Counted from the first letter of the stretch, positions 1 through 5,945 are shown. The stretch: 7,680 bases of DNA from Candidatus Magasanikiibacteriota bacterium (GCA_023246565.1 JAHFIE010000047.1:1-7680); one strand, 5' to 3'. Numbers and translations are program-made. Notes: generated by a model from the letters alone, not told the origin.

Positions 1-988
1 AAAGTTTATCAATATTCACATTATTTTTCGCAGAAATTCCAACAACCGGTACGTCACCACCCCAATCTTCAGGCAAAACATTTTTTTGAGACAATTCACT
101 TTTCACGCGTTCAATATCTGCGGTTTCTTTGTCAATTTTATTGATTGCAACAACCAACGGTAATCTTGCCGCACGAATAATATTAATAGCTTCTTCAGTT
201 TGTGGTTTAACACCATCATCAGCCGCAACAACAAGGATAGCAATATCAGCAACCTTCGCACCACGACTGCGCATCATGGAAAATGCTTCATGTCCTGGTG
301 TGTCAATAAAAGAAATAGCACGTTCAGCCTGGGTCTTGGGATCTTTCCAAATTGTTTGATAGGCTCCAATGTGCTGCGTAATACCACCAGCTTCTTTACC
401 CATGACATTCGTTGAACGAATCGTATCTAAAAGTTTTGTCTTACCATGATCAACATGGCCCATAACCACAATTACCGGAGGACGTGGTGCACCACTTTCA
501 GCACCCCGAGACAGAGCTTCTTCCAAACTTTGCGCACGAGTATTTTCTGTTTCTTGAACCGTAGCTTCTGCGCCTTCACGTTCAACACGAAAACCAAGTT
601 CTTCGGCCAAAATTGCAGCAGTATCATAATCAATATTCTGATTTTGATTTGCCAAAATACCATTTTTCATGAGTTCCATGATCACCTGGGCTGTGGGCAA
701 ATTCATGCGTTCTGATAAATCGCGCACCGTAATTAATGCAGGAACATGTACGGTTTGACCCATTTCCTTACGCAACTCACGTTCTTTTACTTTACGTTCT
801 TCTTGTTCTTTGCGATGTTTTTCCTCCAAATCACGACGAATAAATCGCCACTTGCGAATAATTTGTTCAGCCACGCGGTCATCAACTTTCACTGCACGCG
901 CGCCAATATCAAAACCATACCGCGGCAAGGTTTCGAGGAGGTCTTTCGTGTTTATTTTGAGTTGTCGAGCTAGTTCAGAAACATTCAT
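1..988 (-). CDS. infB: Translation initiation factor IF-2, N-terminal part (cut by left edge)
   Basis: IF-2 is the GTPase that brings initiator fMet-tRNA to the 30S subunit and promotes 50S joining. The 329 visible residues read without a stop to the left edge. Residues 1-50 and about 78-135 look like two IF2_N-type helical modules, separated by a charged helix at about 50-77 (RRDLEEKHRKEQEER). The G domain follows: P-loop GHVDHGKT (177-184), switch I GITQHIG (202-208), DTPGHE (229-234), NKID (283-286) and SAK (319-321), so all five G motifs are intact. Domain II and the fMet-tRNA-binding C-terminal domains lie outside the window. The N-terminus is short compared with E. coli IF-2. The ATG at 986-988 starts the IF2_N module (MNVSELARQL). 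There is no Shine-Dalgarno; a consensus promoter ends just upstream, so the message is nearly leaderless. Identification is very secure. Confidence 0.97.
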   Translation of the reverse strand, partial: MNVSELARQLKINTKDLLETLPRYGFDIGARAVKVDDRVAEQIIRKWRFIRRDLEEKHRKEQEERKVKERELRKEMGQTVHVPALITVRDLSERMNLPTAQVIMELMKNGILANQNQNIDYDTAAILAEELGFRVEREGAEATVQETENTRAQSLEEALSRGAESGAPRPPVIVVMGHVDHGKTKLLDTIRSTNVMGKEAGGITQHIGAYQTIWKDPKTQAERAISFIDTPGHEAFSMMRSRGAKVADIAILVVAADDGVKPQTEEAINIIRAARLPLVVAINKIDKETADIERVKSELSQKNVLPEDWGGDVPVVGISAKNNVNIDKL

Positions 989-998
989 AGATGAAAAG

Positions 999-1027
999 AG
1001 TATACGGATAAAACTAGGGTATGTCAA
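999..1027 (-). promoter_or_regulatory. infB promoter (TTGACA-17-TATACT)
   Basis: On the minus strand, TTGACA (1022-1027) and TATACT (999-1004) are separated by exactly 17 nt. This is a near-consensus sigma70-type promoter. Transcription would begin at about 992, only about 4 nt before the infB ATG. The -35 box lies directly beyond the terminator of the upstream small-ORF unit, so infB has its own transcription unit. Confidence 0.85.
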
Positions 1028-1117
1028 TCAAACAAACAAAAACAGCCTAAGAGTAAGCTGTTCTTGACTGATCCCGACGCGCTTGTACGGCAACGAAGAG
1101 AGCAGCCGTGTGTGCAT
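1028..1117 (-). CDS. Possible 29-residue mini-protein with strong SD
   Basis: An ATG at 1115-1117 opens a 29-codon frame (MHTRLLSSLPYKRVGISQEQ..., ending RLFLFV) that stops at 1028-1030. AAGGAG at 1124-1129 sits 6 nt before the ATG, ideal Shine-Dalgarno spacing. It lies 15 nt downstream of the 65-aa ORF stop on the same strand, so the two could be translated from one message. Against it: it is very short, I recognise no family, and its last third runs through the terminator hairpin and T-rich tail, which would hinder expression of the full frame. It may be the degraded end of a longer GC-rich gene. This is a candidate only. Confidence 0.25.
   Translation of the reverse strand: MHTRLLSSLPYKRVGISQEQLTLRLFLFV
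1030..1062 (-). terminator. Rho-independent terminator of the 65-aa ORF unit
   Basis: Read on the minus strand, AACAGC (1057-1062) pairs with GCTGTT (1041-1046) across a 10-nt loop. A T-rich tail TTTTTGTTTGTTTG follows. It ends the transcript of the GC-rich small ORF just before the infB promoter. Confidence 0.7.
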
Positions 1118-1132
1118 CGGGGACTCCTTGGA

Positions 1133-1330
1133 TCAAGTGGAGTCGTCGTTCTGACCCTGATACCAACCCAGAAAATAGAGGAGGATGGTGTGGATGCCGA
1201 GTCCGAAGACCACTCCCACGAACCAGAGCGCAGAGACCAAAACATTCCCTCTTTCGGCCTCGTACACAGCCATGATCGCGGAAATCGCCATGAAAACGGC
1301 GAGGGAAAAAACCAGTAGTTTTCTGAACAT
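1133..1330 (-). CDS. Small two-helix membrane protein, GC-rich (65 aa)
   Basis: I do not recognise this protein. It has 65 residues (MFRKLLVFSLAVFM...): a short basic N-terminus, a hydrophobic segment at about 5-23, a short polar link AERGN (25-29), a second hydrophobic segment at about 30-56 and an acidic tail QGQNDDST. Predicted topology is a two-helix hairpin in the cytoplasmic membrane. The ATG at 1328-1330 is chosen because GGAG (1338-1341) lies 7 nt upstream; the frame stays open to 1420, but that extension (MFECTMKNFLV...) has no such signal and overlaps the ppa end. Composition is GC-rich (34 of 60 bases in 1201-1260), unlike ppa and infB on either side but like pyrF at 5249-5941. It sits between ppa and a terminator. 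Function unknown. Confidence 0.65.
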   Translation of the reverse strand: MFRKLLVFSLAVFMAISAIMAVYEAERGNVLVSALWFVGVVFGLGIHTILLYFLGWYQGQNDDST

Positions 1331-1337
1331 CGTAGTT

Positions 1338-1341
1338 CTCC
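1338..1341 (-). promoter_or_regulatory. Ribosome binding site of the 65-aa ORF
   Basis: GGAG lies 7 nt before the ATG at 1330. It fixes the start of the small membrane protein downstream of the longer open-frame start, and it contrasts with the SD-less starts of infB, ppa and HU. Confidence 0.6.
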
Positions 1342-1360
1342 GTTCTGTTATCCAAAGAGT

Positions 1361-1389
1361 ATTGAACCAATCAACGATCAAAAAGTCAA
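1361..1389 (-). promoter_or_regulatory. Candidate promoter of the 65-aa ORF (TTGACT-17-TTCAAT)
   Basis: On the minus strand TTGACT (1384-1389) and TTCAAT (1361-1366) are 17 nt apart. The -35 box overlaps the ppa stop codon. The -10 is only 4/6 of consensus. Read-through from ppa is an alternative, since no terminator is visible between ppa and the small ORF. Confidence 0.4.
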
Positions 1390-1916
1390 CGAGGAAATTT
1401 TTCATCGTACATTCGAACACCTTTTTTTACTGCTTCACACGCTTGTTCTTTTCCCTCAAATCCAGACACCGTTACTTCTTTATTTTGTAATTTTTTATAA
1501 TTTTCGTAAAAATGTTGTATTACTTTTAATTGATGCTGGTTCAAATCACCGACATCAGCCACATGCTTCCACCGCGGATCAGCGGCCGGAACAGCAAGTA
1601 CTTTATCATCACTTTCTCCACTATCCACCATGTGCATAATGCCAACCGGTCGCACATCAACGAGCAATCCAGGAAAAAATGGTTCAGTCGCAAAAATGAT
1701 CACATCAAGCGCGTCACCATCATCCCAAAGTGTTTGAGGAACAAACGCATAATCAAAGGGAAATGCTTGGCCAGTATGCGCGACACGGTCGAGCGCAATT
1801 AAACCAGTTTCTTTATCCACTTCATATTTATTCAAGGATCCGCGAGGAATTTCAACGACCACGCGAATTTCTTCTGGAGCTTTATCGCCCACAGGAATAT
1901 CATGCCAAAGATTCAT
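1386..1916 (-). CDS. ppa: Inorganic pyrophosphatase, family I
   Basis: Hydrolyses pyrophosphate to two phosphates in the cytoplasm, pulling nucleic-acid and aminoacyl-tRNA synthesis forward. The 176 residues match the usual length of bacterial family I enzymes. By comparison with E. coli PPase the catalytic set can be placed at E22, K30, E32, R44, Y56, D66, D68, D71, D98, D103, K105, Y140 and K141. The metal-binding signature reads DGDALDV, with Ala where the family normally has Pro or Glu, and F52 stands where E. coli has Tyr51. All metal-binding Asp residues remain, so it should be active. The ATG at 1914-1916 begins MNLWHDIPVG, the normal family N-terminus. No Shine-Dalgarno precedes it, only a T-rich stretch. 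It lies 116 nt downstream of the methyltransferase on the same strand. Confidence 0.96.
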   Translation of the reverse strand: MNLWHDIPVGDKAPEEIRVVVEIPRGSLNKYEVDKETGLIALDRVAHTGQAFPFDYAFVPQTLWDDGDALDVIIFATEPFFPGLLVDVRPVGIMHMVDSGESDDKVLAVPAADPRWKHVADVGDLNQHQLKVIQHFYENYKKLQNKEVTVSGFEGKEQACEAVKKGVRMYDEKFPR

Positions 1917-1957
1917 AGAAAAAAATTAATAAGTTTAAGTTTAGGTAAAAACTATCA

Positions 1958-1984
1958 GATATACGATAAAAAAGCAAACTTCAA
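1958..1984 (-). promoter_or_regulatory. Weak candidate promoter for ppa
   Basis: On the minus strand TTGAAG (1979-1984) is followed after 15 nt by TATATC (1958-1963). The spacing is short and the match is partial. This is the best promoter-like element in the 1917-2032 gap, which otherwise shows only AT-rich sequence and a short palindrome near 1994-2005. ppa could instead be read from the methyltransferase promoter. Confidence 0.2.
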
Positions 1985-2032
1985 TAAAATGTAATAAGGG
2001 CTTATCATCTCCAATATGTATGGCAACAATAC

Positions 2033-2974
2033 CTATTTCTTTTTCCCCAAAATCATATATCCTTGTGATTCAATCCATCGCCCCAGCGTATACATTTCTA
2101 TAAAAGAATACAACTCTGCTATAGCCAGTGAAACTGGTCGGGTCTTCATTTTTATCCAATACAACAATGCGTTCATTATTTTTATCAAAGGAAATTTATT
2201 GGTTGATTGAAGAGCAGGATAGAGCTCATCAGGATGGACAAAAAATTTGGCCCAGACCGTAGAATACATTTTTTCTATCACAAATCCAGCATCAGATAAT
2301 AATTGTTGTAATTCTTTTTTTGAAAATAAAGAAATATGAAATTCATGATGGGGATCAACATTCAGACCATGTCGCAATAAATAATTACGAATATATGCAT
2401 GTTGCCCTAATTTCGATTCACTAAACATAGCCAATCGACCACCGGGTTTCAACACACGATTCAATTCATGCAACCAATGTTGTACATCAGCAACATGTCC
2501 TAAGACATCAGAAGTGTAGACAATATCAACCGTATGGTCTTCGAGAGGAATATTCTTTCCATCATATACTTCAACCTGAGCCTCAACACCATATTCAATA
2601 AATCTGCTACGGGCAATATCAACTTGCATTTGGATAACATCAATTCCAGCAATTTCAGCACGAGGGAACAATTTTTTCAATTCAATAATCGCGCCTCCGG
2701 TCCCACACCCAACATCCAATATCTTTGTGTGACGTGGTTTATCTCCTAGAAATTCCTTTCTCATATACCGATACAAGGCAAATTTTTTTGGATACAAAAT
2801 AAGTTTGGCCCAGGCAAGAAAACCACGCTTGGTTATAACCGGTCGAGCATCCCACATTTCAACCCCTTCTGCTGGTTGTATCCCCCACCCGAATGTTTGT
2901 GCCATAGACAAATAGTGAAATTTCAACGGTAATTTTACTCTGTTTTCTCTAAATTGACAAAAAAAATTTTCCAT
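2033..2974 (-). CDS. Class I SAM-dependent methyltransferase, substrate unknown (313 aa)
   Basis: The central part is a Rossmann-type SAM-binding domain of the Methyltransf_11/25 kind. Motif I is KILDVGCGTGGA at 84-95, an acidic residue ends strand 2 (GID, D112), DG at 138-139 lies in the adenine-contact loop, motif IV-like DIVYTSDVLGHV at 150-161, and post-motif LNRVLKPGGRLAMFSES at 171-187. The first 75 residues are a family-unspecific extension with aromatic and basic stretches. The last 60 contain hydrophobic helices (about 261-275 and 281-296) that may cap the active site or touch the membrane. Such proteins methylate sugars, lipids, quinones or small molecules; nothing here decides which. 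The ATG at 2972-2974 is used; M24 is a possible later start. Only a distant AAAGG precedes it. It is divergent from rny. Confidence 0.85.
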   Translation of the reverse strand: MENFFCQFRENRVKLPLKFHYLSMAQTFGWGIQPAEGVEMWDARPVITKRGFLAWAKLILYPKKFALYRYMRKEFLGDKPRHTKILDVGCGTGGAIIELKKLFPRAEIAGIDVIQMQVDIARSRFIEYGVEAQVEVYDGKNIPLEDHTVDIVYTSDVLGHVADVQHWLHELNRVLKPGGRLAMFSESKLGQHAYIRNYLLRHGLNVDPHHEFHISLFSKKELQQLLSDAGFVIEKMYSTVWAKFFVHPDELYPALQSTNKFPLIKIMNALLYWIKMKTRPVSLAIAELYSFIEMYTLGRWIESQGYMILGKKK

Positions 2975-2982
2975 GGTATGCT
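2954..2982 (+). promoter_or_regulatory. Candidate rny promoter (TTGACA-17-TATGCT)
   Basis: A perfect -35 TTGACA (2954-2959), 17 nt of spacer and a 4/6 -10 TATGCT (2977-2982). It lies across the start of the divergent methyltransferase gene. Initiation near 2989 would give rny a leader of about 210 nt that contains the hairpins at 3101-3163. Confidence 0.5.
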
Positions 2983-2995
2983 CGTCATACCTTTA

Positions 2996-3001
2996 ATTAT
3001 A
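2996..3001 (-). promoter_or_regulatory. -10 box of the methyltransferase promoter (TATAAT)
   Basis: A perfect TATAAT on the minus strand, about 22 nt before the methyltransferase ATG. It would give a leader of roughly 15 nt. No convincing -35 hexamer is visible at 16-18 nt. The position fits the short leaders seen elsewhere in the window. Confidence 0.5.
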
Positions 3002-3131
3002 TCCAAGTCTGATCGTTACGTGTTGAAAGGCTGTCTAAGAATCGAAATTGTGCTCTGTTATGAGTTTTTTACGTGAATCAACTTTCTTCTCCTTTCTTGC
3101 CAATCTGTATTCAAAGGTACAGATTGCCTAG

Positions 3132-3163
3132 GTTGTTGGCACAAAAGCCCAAACAACTTTTTT
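3132..3163 (+). terminator. Terminator-like hairpin in the rny leader
   Basis: GTTGTT plus GGC (3132-3140) pairs with GCC and AACAAC (3147-3157) through a 2-nt bulge and a 6-nt loop, followed by TTTTTT (3158-3163). It stands 38 nt before the rny ATG on the same strand, where a terminator would act as an attenuator. A simple end to a short upstream transcript is the alternative. Confidence 0.5.
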
Positions 3164-3201
3164 CACGTATACGATCCACGACAAGGTGATTGTTATTTTT
3201 T

Positions 3202-4728
3202 ATGTCAGTCATAACCTTTATTGTTCTCCTCCTCGGAGGAGCCTCGGTCGGTCTAGTCCTAGGATACCTGATTCGTCAACAAATTGCTCAGTCAAAAGCC
3301 AATTCAGCCGAGTTAAAAGCCGAAAAAATGATCGGTGAAGCAAAAAACAAAGAGCAAGAGCTCTTGCTTCAGGCCAAAGAAAAGGCTATCAAAATTATTG
3401 ATGATGCCAAGCGAGAAGAAGACGAACGACGCAAAGAAATGAAACAAGTGCAGCAACGTTTGGAACAACGCGAGTCTTTGTTTGATCAAAAACTGTTGAG
3501 TTTTGAAGAAAACAAGACAAAACTTGAACAGAAAATCGAAGAAGTAAAAACGATCCGACAGAAAATCGAAGATATTAAATTAGAAGCAGTCAAAAAATTG
3601 GAAACCATTGCTGGTCTGTCTCGTGACACTGCCAAAGAAGAATTACTCAAACGGGTTGAAGACGAAAGCAAAGCTGATTTATTTAATCGAATCAGTAAAT
3701 TGGAAAAAGATCATGGTGACTATTTCGATACTGAAGCCAAAAAAATTGTCATTGATGCCATGCAACGCTGCGCGTGTAATCATGCCAATGAAAACACGGG
3801 TACGATTGTTAATTTACCGAGTGATGAAATGAAAGGCAGAATTATTGGCAAGGATGGTCGCAATATTAAAACTATTGAAAAATTAACTGGTTGTGAACTA
3901 ATCATTGACGATACTCCGGGCATGCTTATTATTTCTGGTTTTTCCATGATTCGTCGACGAGTAGCACAACTTGCCATTGAAAAATTAATCAAAGATGGTC
4001 GAATTCAGCCAGCCAAAATCGAAGAATTTATCGATACTGCGAAAAAAGAATTAGCCCTTGATATTAAAAAAGCCGGAGAAGAAGCGGTCTATGAAATGGG
4101 TATTACTGGACTTGATCCAAAACTCGTTTCCATTATTGGTCGTTTGAAATATCGAACAAGCTATGGTCAAAATGTACTCAATCATTGTTTGGAAGTCGGT
4201 CATTTGGCCGGCATGATGGCTGATGAACTTGGGCTCGATCCATTTGCAGCCAGAAAAGCAGGTTTCTTCCATGACATTGGTAAATCCATTGATCATGAAA
4301 CACAAGGATCACACACTGAGCTCGGGTATAAAATTCTTAAAAAGTTTGGTGTTGATGAAGATAGCGCACAAGTTGCTCTTACCCATCATGATACCAGTCC
4401 TCCACTCCTTCTTACCAAAGTCGTAATGGCTGCTGATGCTATTTCAGCGTCGAGAATCGGAGCCCGACGTGATACGCATGAAGAATACGTAGCTCGTCTT
4501 GAAGAATTGGAAAAAGTTGCCAGTGATTTTCCTGGTATAGAAAAAGTATACGCGATCCAAGCTGGACGTGAAATCCGGATATTTGTTCGCCCAGAAGAAG
4601 TGGATGATTATGCGGCATATAATCTCGCAAAGGATATTGCTCGTAAAATTGAACAAGAACTCACGTATCCAGGAGAAATTAAAGTAAACGTAATTCGTGA
4701 AAATAGAGTTGTCGAATACGCAAAGTAA
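3202..4728 (+). CDS. rny: Ribonuclease Y
   Basis: A membrane-anchored endoribonuclease that starts mRNA decay in many bacteria lacking RNase E. Its 508 residues are close to the usual 520. In order: transmembrane anchor at about 2-24; long charged coiled coil at about 30-155; KH domain with the GxxG loop GKDG (216-219) at about 195-265; HD domain with H328, H334, the H357-D358 dyad in FFHDIGK, H371, THHD (394-397) and D412 in MAADAISASR; and a C-terminal domain to VEYAK. All metal-binding residues expected of the HD fold are visible. I chose the ATG at 3202-3204; a TTG at 3190 is in frame, but the only SD-like element, AAGGTG (3184-3189), touches it and lies 12 nt before the ATG. The gene is divergent from the methyltransferase and followed by HU, which has its own promoter. 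Confidence 0.97.
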   Translation: MSVITFIVLLLGGASVGLVLGYLIRQQIAQSKANSAELKAEKMIGEAKNKEQELLLQAKEKAIKIIDDAKREEDERRKEMKQVQQRLEQRESLFDQKLLSFEENKTKLEQKIEEVKTIRQKIEDIKLEAVKKLETIAGLSRDTAKEELLKRVEDESKADLFNRISKLEKDHGDYFDTEAKKIVIDAMQRCACNHANENTGTIVNLPSDEMKGRIIGKDGRNIKTIEKLTGCELIIDDTPGMLIISGFSMIRRRVAQLAIEKLIKDGRIQPAKIEEFIDTAKKELALDIKKAGEEAVYEMGITGLDPKLVSIIGRLKYRTSYGQNVLNHCLEVGHLAGMMADELGLDPFAARKAGFFHDIGKSIDHETQGSHTELGYKILKKFGVDEDSAQVALTHHDTSPPLLLTKVVMAADAISASRIGARRDTHEEYVARLEELEKVASDFPGIEKVYAIQAGREIRIFVRPEEVDDYAAYNLAKDIARKIEQELTYPGEIKVNVIRENRVVEYAK

Positions 4729-4729
4729 A

Positions 4730-4750
4730 ATCTTTACTAAAGATCTTTTT
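4730..4750 (+). terminator. Weak AT-rich hairpin after rny
   Basis: ATCTTT (4730-4735) pairs with AAAGAT (4739-4744) over a 3-nt loop and is followed by CTTTTT, immediately after the rny stop. The stem has only one G-C pair, so termination would be inefficient. No better rny terminator is present before HU. Confidence 0.3.
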
Positions 4751-4756
4751 GCTCTA

Positions 4757-4785
4757 TTGACACAAAAAAATATTAATCGTACAAT
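4757..4785 (+). promoter_or_regulatory. HU promoter (TTGACA-17-TACAAT)
   Basis: A perfect -35 TTGACA (4757-4762), exactly 17 nt, then TACAAT (4780-4785), a 5/6 match to the -10. Initiation near 4792 gives a leader of about 32 nt. The strength suits an abundant nucleoid protein. Confidence 0.85.
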
Positions 4786-4823
4786 ACGAGCATAAGTAAT
4801 CTTTACTATCTAACTTTCTTCAT

Positions 4824-5111
4824 ATGAATAAAGCTGCACTGGCTCAAGCCATTGCCGACAAGGTCGGCGTCGCAAAGAAAGAAGCTGATGCAATGGTTGA
4901 AGCTTTTGTTGAAATTGTTACTGCGCAACTCAAAGCCAGTGGCGAAGTAACCATTGCAGGCTTCGGCGCTTTCTCAGCCAAGACGCGCGCTGGACGCGTG
5001 GGGGTTAATCCACAAAATCCAACAGAAAAAATCCAAATTCCTCCCGTAACCGTACCAAAATTTAAAGCTGGAAAAGGTCTCAAAGACGCGTTAAAGAAAA
5101 AGACACCATAA
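4824..5111 (+). CDS. HU-family histone-like DNA-binding protein
   Basis: A small basic dimeric protein that bends and compacts DNA in the nucleoid. The 95 residues cover the whole fold: helical dimerisation part (MNKAALAQAIADKVGVAKKEADAMVEAFV, 1-29), conserved GFGAF (46-50), beta-arm (about 52-75) and C-terminal helix KAGKGLKDALKKK (81-93). The arm tip reads GVNPQNPTEKI where E. coli HU has GRNPQTGKEI. The intercalating Pro63 is kept, but the preceding Arg is Val and the TG turn is NP with one extra residue. HU is preferred over IHF because only one copy is visible and the N-terminus is HU-like. The ATG at 4824 has no Shine-Dalgarno although its promoter is strong. A strong terminator follows, so it is a monocistronic unit. 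Confidence 0.95.
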   Translation: MNKAALAQAIADKVGVAKKEADAMVEAFVEIVTAQLKASGEVTIAGFGAFSAKTRAGRVGVNPQNPTEKIQIPPVTVPKFKAGKGLKDALKKKTP

Positions 5112-5130
5112 ATATTTTCGTCAAAACATT

Positions 5131-5162
5131 AAAAAACATCCCGACTTGTCGGGATGTTTTTT
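5131..5162 (+). terminator. HU terminator, bidirectional
   Basis: ACATCCCGAC pairs with GTCGGGATGT around a short loop (5136-5157), flanked by six A's on the left and six T's on the right. It therefore works as a rho-independent terminator for HU on the plus strand and can also stop minus-strand transcripts coming from pyrF. Confidence 0.9.
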
Positions 5163-5170
5163 AAAATTTT

Positions 5171-5229
5171 CATCGCCCGCGTTCTCTAGGTAAAAAATTT
5201 TTTACTTAGAGAACGTTTGGCAGGCGATG
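5171..5229. repeat. Long imperfect palindrome between HU and pyrF
   Basis: The core 5180-5215 is an almost perfect inverted repeat: CGTTCTCTA against TAGAGAACG and TAAAAAA against TTTTTTA, with only 5189/5206 as a G-T pair. Outer arms CATCGCC (5171-5177) and GGCGATG (5223-5229) also match, separated from the core by 2 nt on the left and 7 nt on the right. It lies between the HU terminator and the end of pyrF. It could be part of a pyrF terminator, though no T-tract follows on the minus strand, or a mobile or boundary element. I cannot assign it. Confidence 0.8.
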
Positions 5230-5248
5230 AAGGTGGCGGGTTGGATGG

Positions 5249-5941
5249 CTAGAGACCGGTTGCCATGTCCTCGAGAATCCGATCCATGGCCTCGATGGGG
5301 TCAGGTGCCGCAGTGATGGGGCGACCCACCACAATGAAGTTGGCACCGGCCTTGATGGCCTGTCCCGGGGTCATGTTGCGCTCCTGATCCCCCACCTGAT
5401 CAGTGGGAAGACGGATGCCCGGGGTCACGAGGACGAGGTTGTCGAAGTCGCGTTGATCCCGAAGACGGGAGAGCTCTTGGGGGGAACAGACGAGCCCGTC
5501 CACACCCGCGGACTTTGCGAGATCCGCGAATCGGAGAACCATGTCCATGGGAGGAGCCCCGTAGATCCGACGACAGACTGTGTCACTGAGCGACGTGAGG
5601 ATCGTGATCGCCAGGATCCTGGATGCTCCCCGGTTCTCCACCGCGGCCGCGAGTCCCTCAGGGCCGGCCGAAGCATGAATCGTGATGAACTCGGGCAACC
5701 GTTCCGCGATTGCGGCAACGGTCACTCCGACCTGATGCGGGATGTCGTGGACCTTGGTATCCCACATGATGCTCGCGCCGATCTCGTGCGCTATCTGCAC
5801 GAACCTCGACCCGTGAACCGTGAGAACCGCGTTCGAGACCTTGAGGCAGACTCGCCGAGGCGCGAGATGCATCATGAGGCTCTCTGCCGTGCTGGTATCA
5901 TCCAGCGCGACAATGAGCCTCGGGAGCATACTGTTGGACAT
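5249..5941 (-). CDS. pyrF: Orotidine 5'-phosphate decarboxylase, GC-rich, probably transferred
   Basis: Decarboxylates OMP to UMP, the last step of de novo pyrimidine synthesis. The 230-residue TIM barrel has the family signatures: D14 in VALDD, K34 in CLKVSN, the catalytic DxKxxD tetrad part as DTKVHD (D61, K63, D66), TIHAS (87-91), TSL (116-118), phosphate loop VTPGIR (172-177), GDQ.R..TP (184-192) and VVGRPIT (204-210) with phosphate-gripping R207. It looks complete and active. The ATG at 5939-5941 is supported by AGGAGG 4 nt upstream. Composition is strikingly GC-rich (37 of 60 bases in 5281-5340, against 22 of 60 in rny at 4621-4680), with CTC/CTG leucine codons. With the strong SD this marks it as foreign to its neighbours. 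No other pyrimidine gene is adjacent. Confidence 0.95.
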   Translation of the reverse strand: MSNSMLPRLIVALDDTSTAESLMMHLAPRRVCLKVSNAVLTVHGSRFVQIAHEIGASIMWDTKVHDIPHQVGVTVAAIAERLPEFITIHASAGPEGLAAAVENRGASRILAITILTSLSDTVCRRIYGAPPMDMVLRFADLAKSAGVDGLVCSPQELSRLRDQRDFDNLVLVTPGIRLPTDQVGDQERNMTPGQAIKAGANFIVVGRPITAAPDPIEAMDRILEDMATGL

Positions 5942-5945
5942 TCAA

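Larger units (their letters stand above)
2989..3201 (+). promoter_or_regulatory. Structured 5' leader of rny (candidate cis-regulatory RNA)
   Basis: This long non-coding leader holds several self-complementary segments. CAATCTGTA (3101-3109) pairs perfectly with TACAGATTG (3118-3126) over an 8-nt loop. A terminator-like hairpin follows at 3132-3157 with six T's. TACGTGAA (3070-3077) can pair with TTCACGTA (3162-3169), enclosing both hairpins and taking part of the T-tract. A second TTACGTG (3016-3022) could compete for the same CACGTA. The arrangement resembles an attenuator or riboswitch-like leader. I match it to no known class, and no ligand is implied. Confidence 0.4.

Noticed and set aside
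1047..1370. 107-aa minus-strand frame over the GC-rich patch
   Set aside because: Composition is Arg/His/Pro-rich without domain character and it overlaps the hydrophobic, SD-bearing 65-aa ORF in another frame. It is a GC-driven shadow frame.
1185..1490. 101-aa plus-strand frame across the small ORF and the ppa end
   Set aside because: Antisense to two better supported genes, with no SD and no recognisable domain.
3190..3201. TTG start for rny giving four more residues (MLFF)
   Set aside because: The AAGGTG element touches the TTG, leaving no usable spacing. The ATG at 3202 gives a normal RNase Y N-terminus.
5171..5229. Palindrome as an integron attC site
   Set aside because: The arms (GTTCTCT / AGAGAAC) do not fit the GTTRRRY / RYYYAAC core sites, and no integrase or cassette array is visible.
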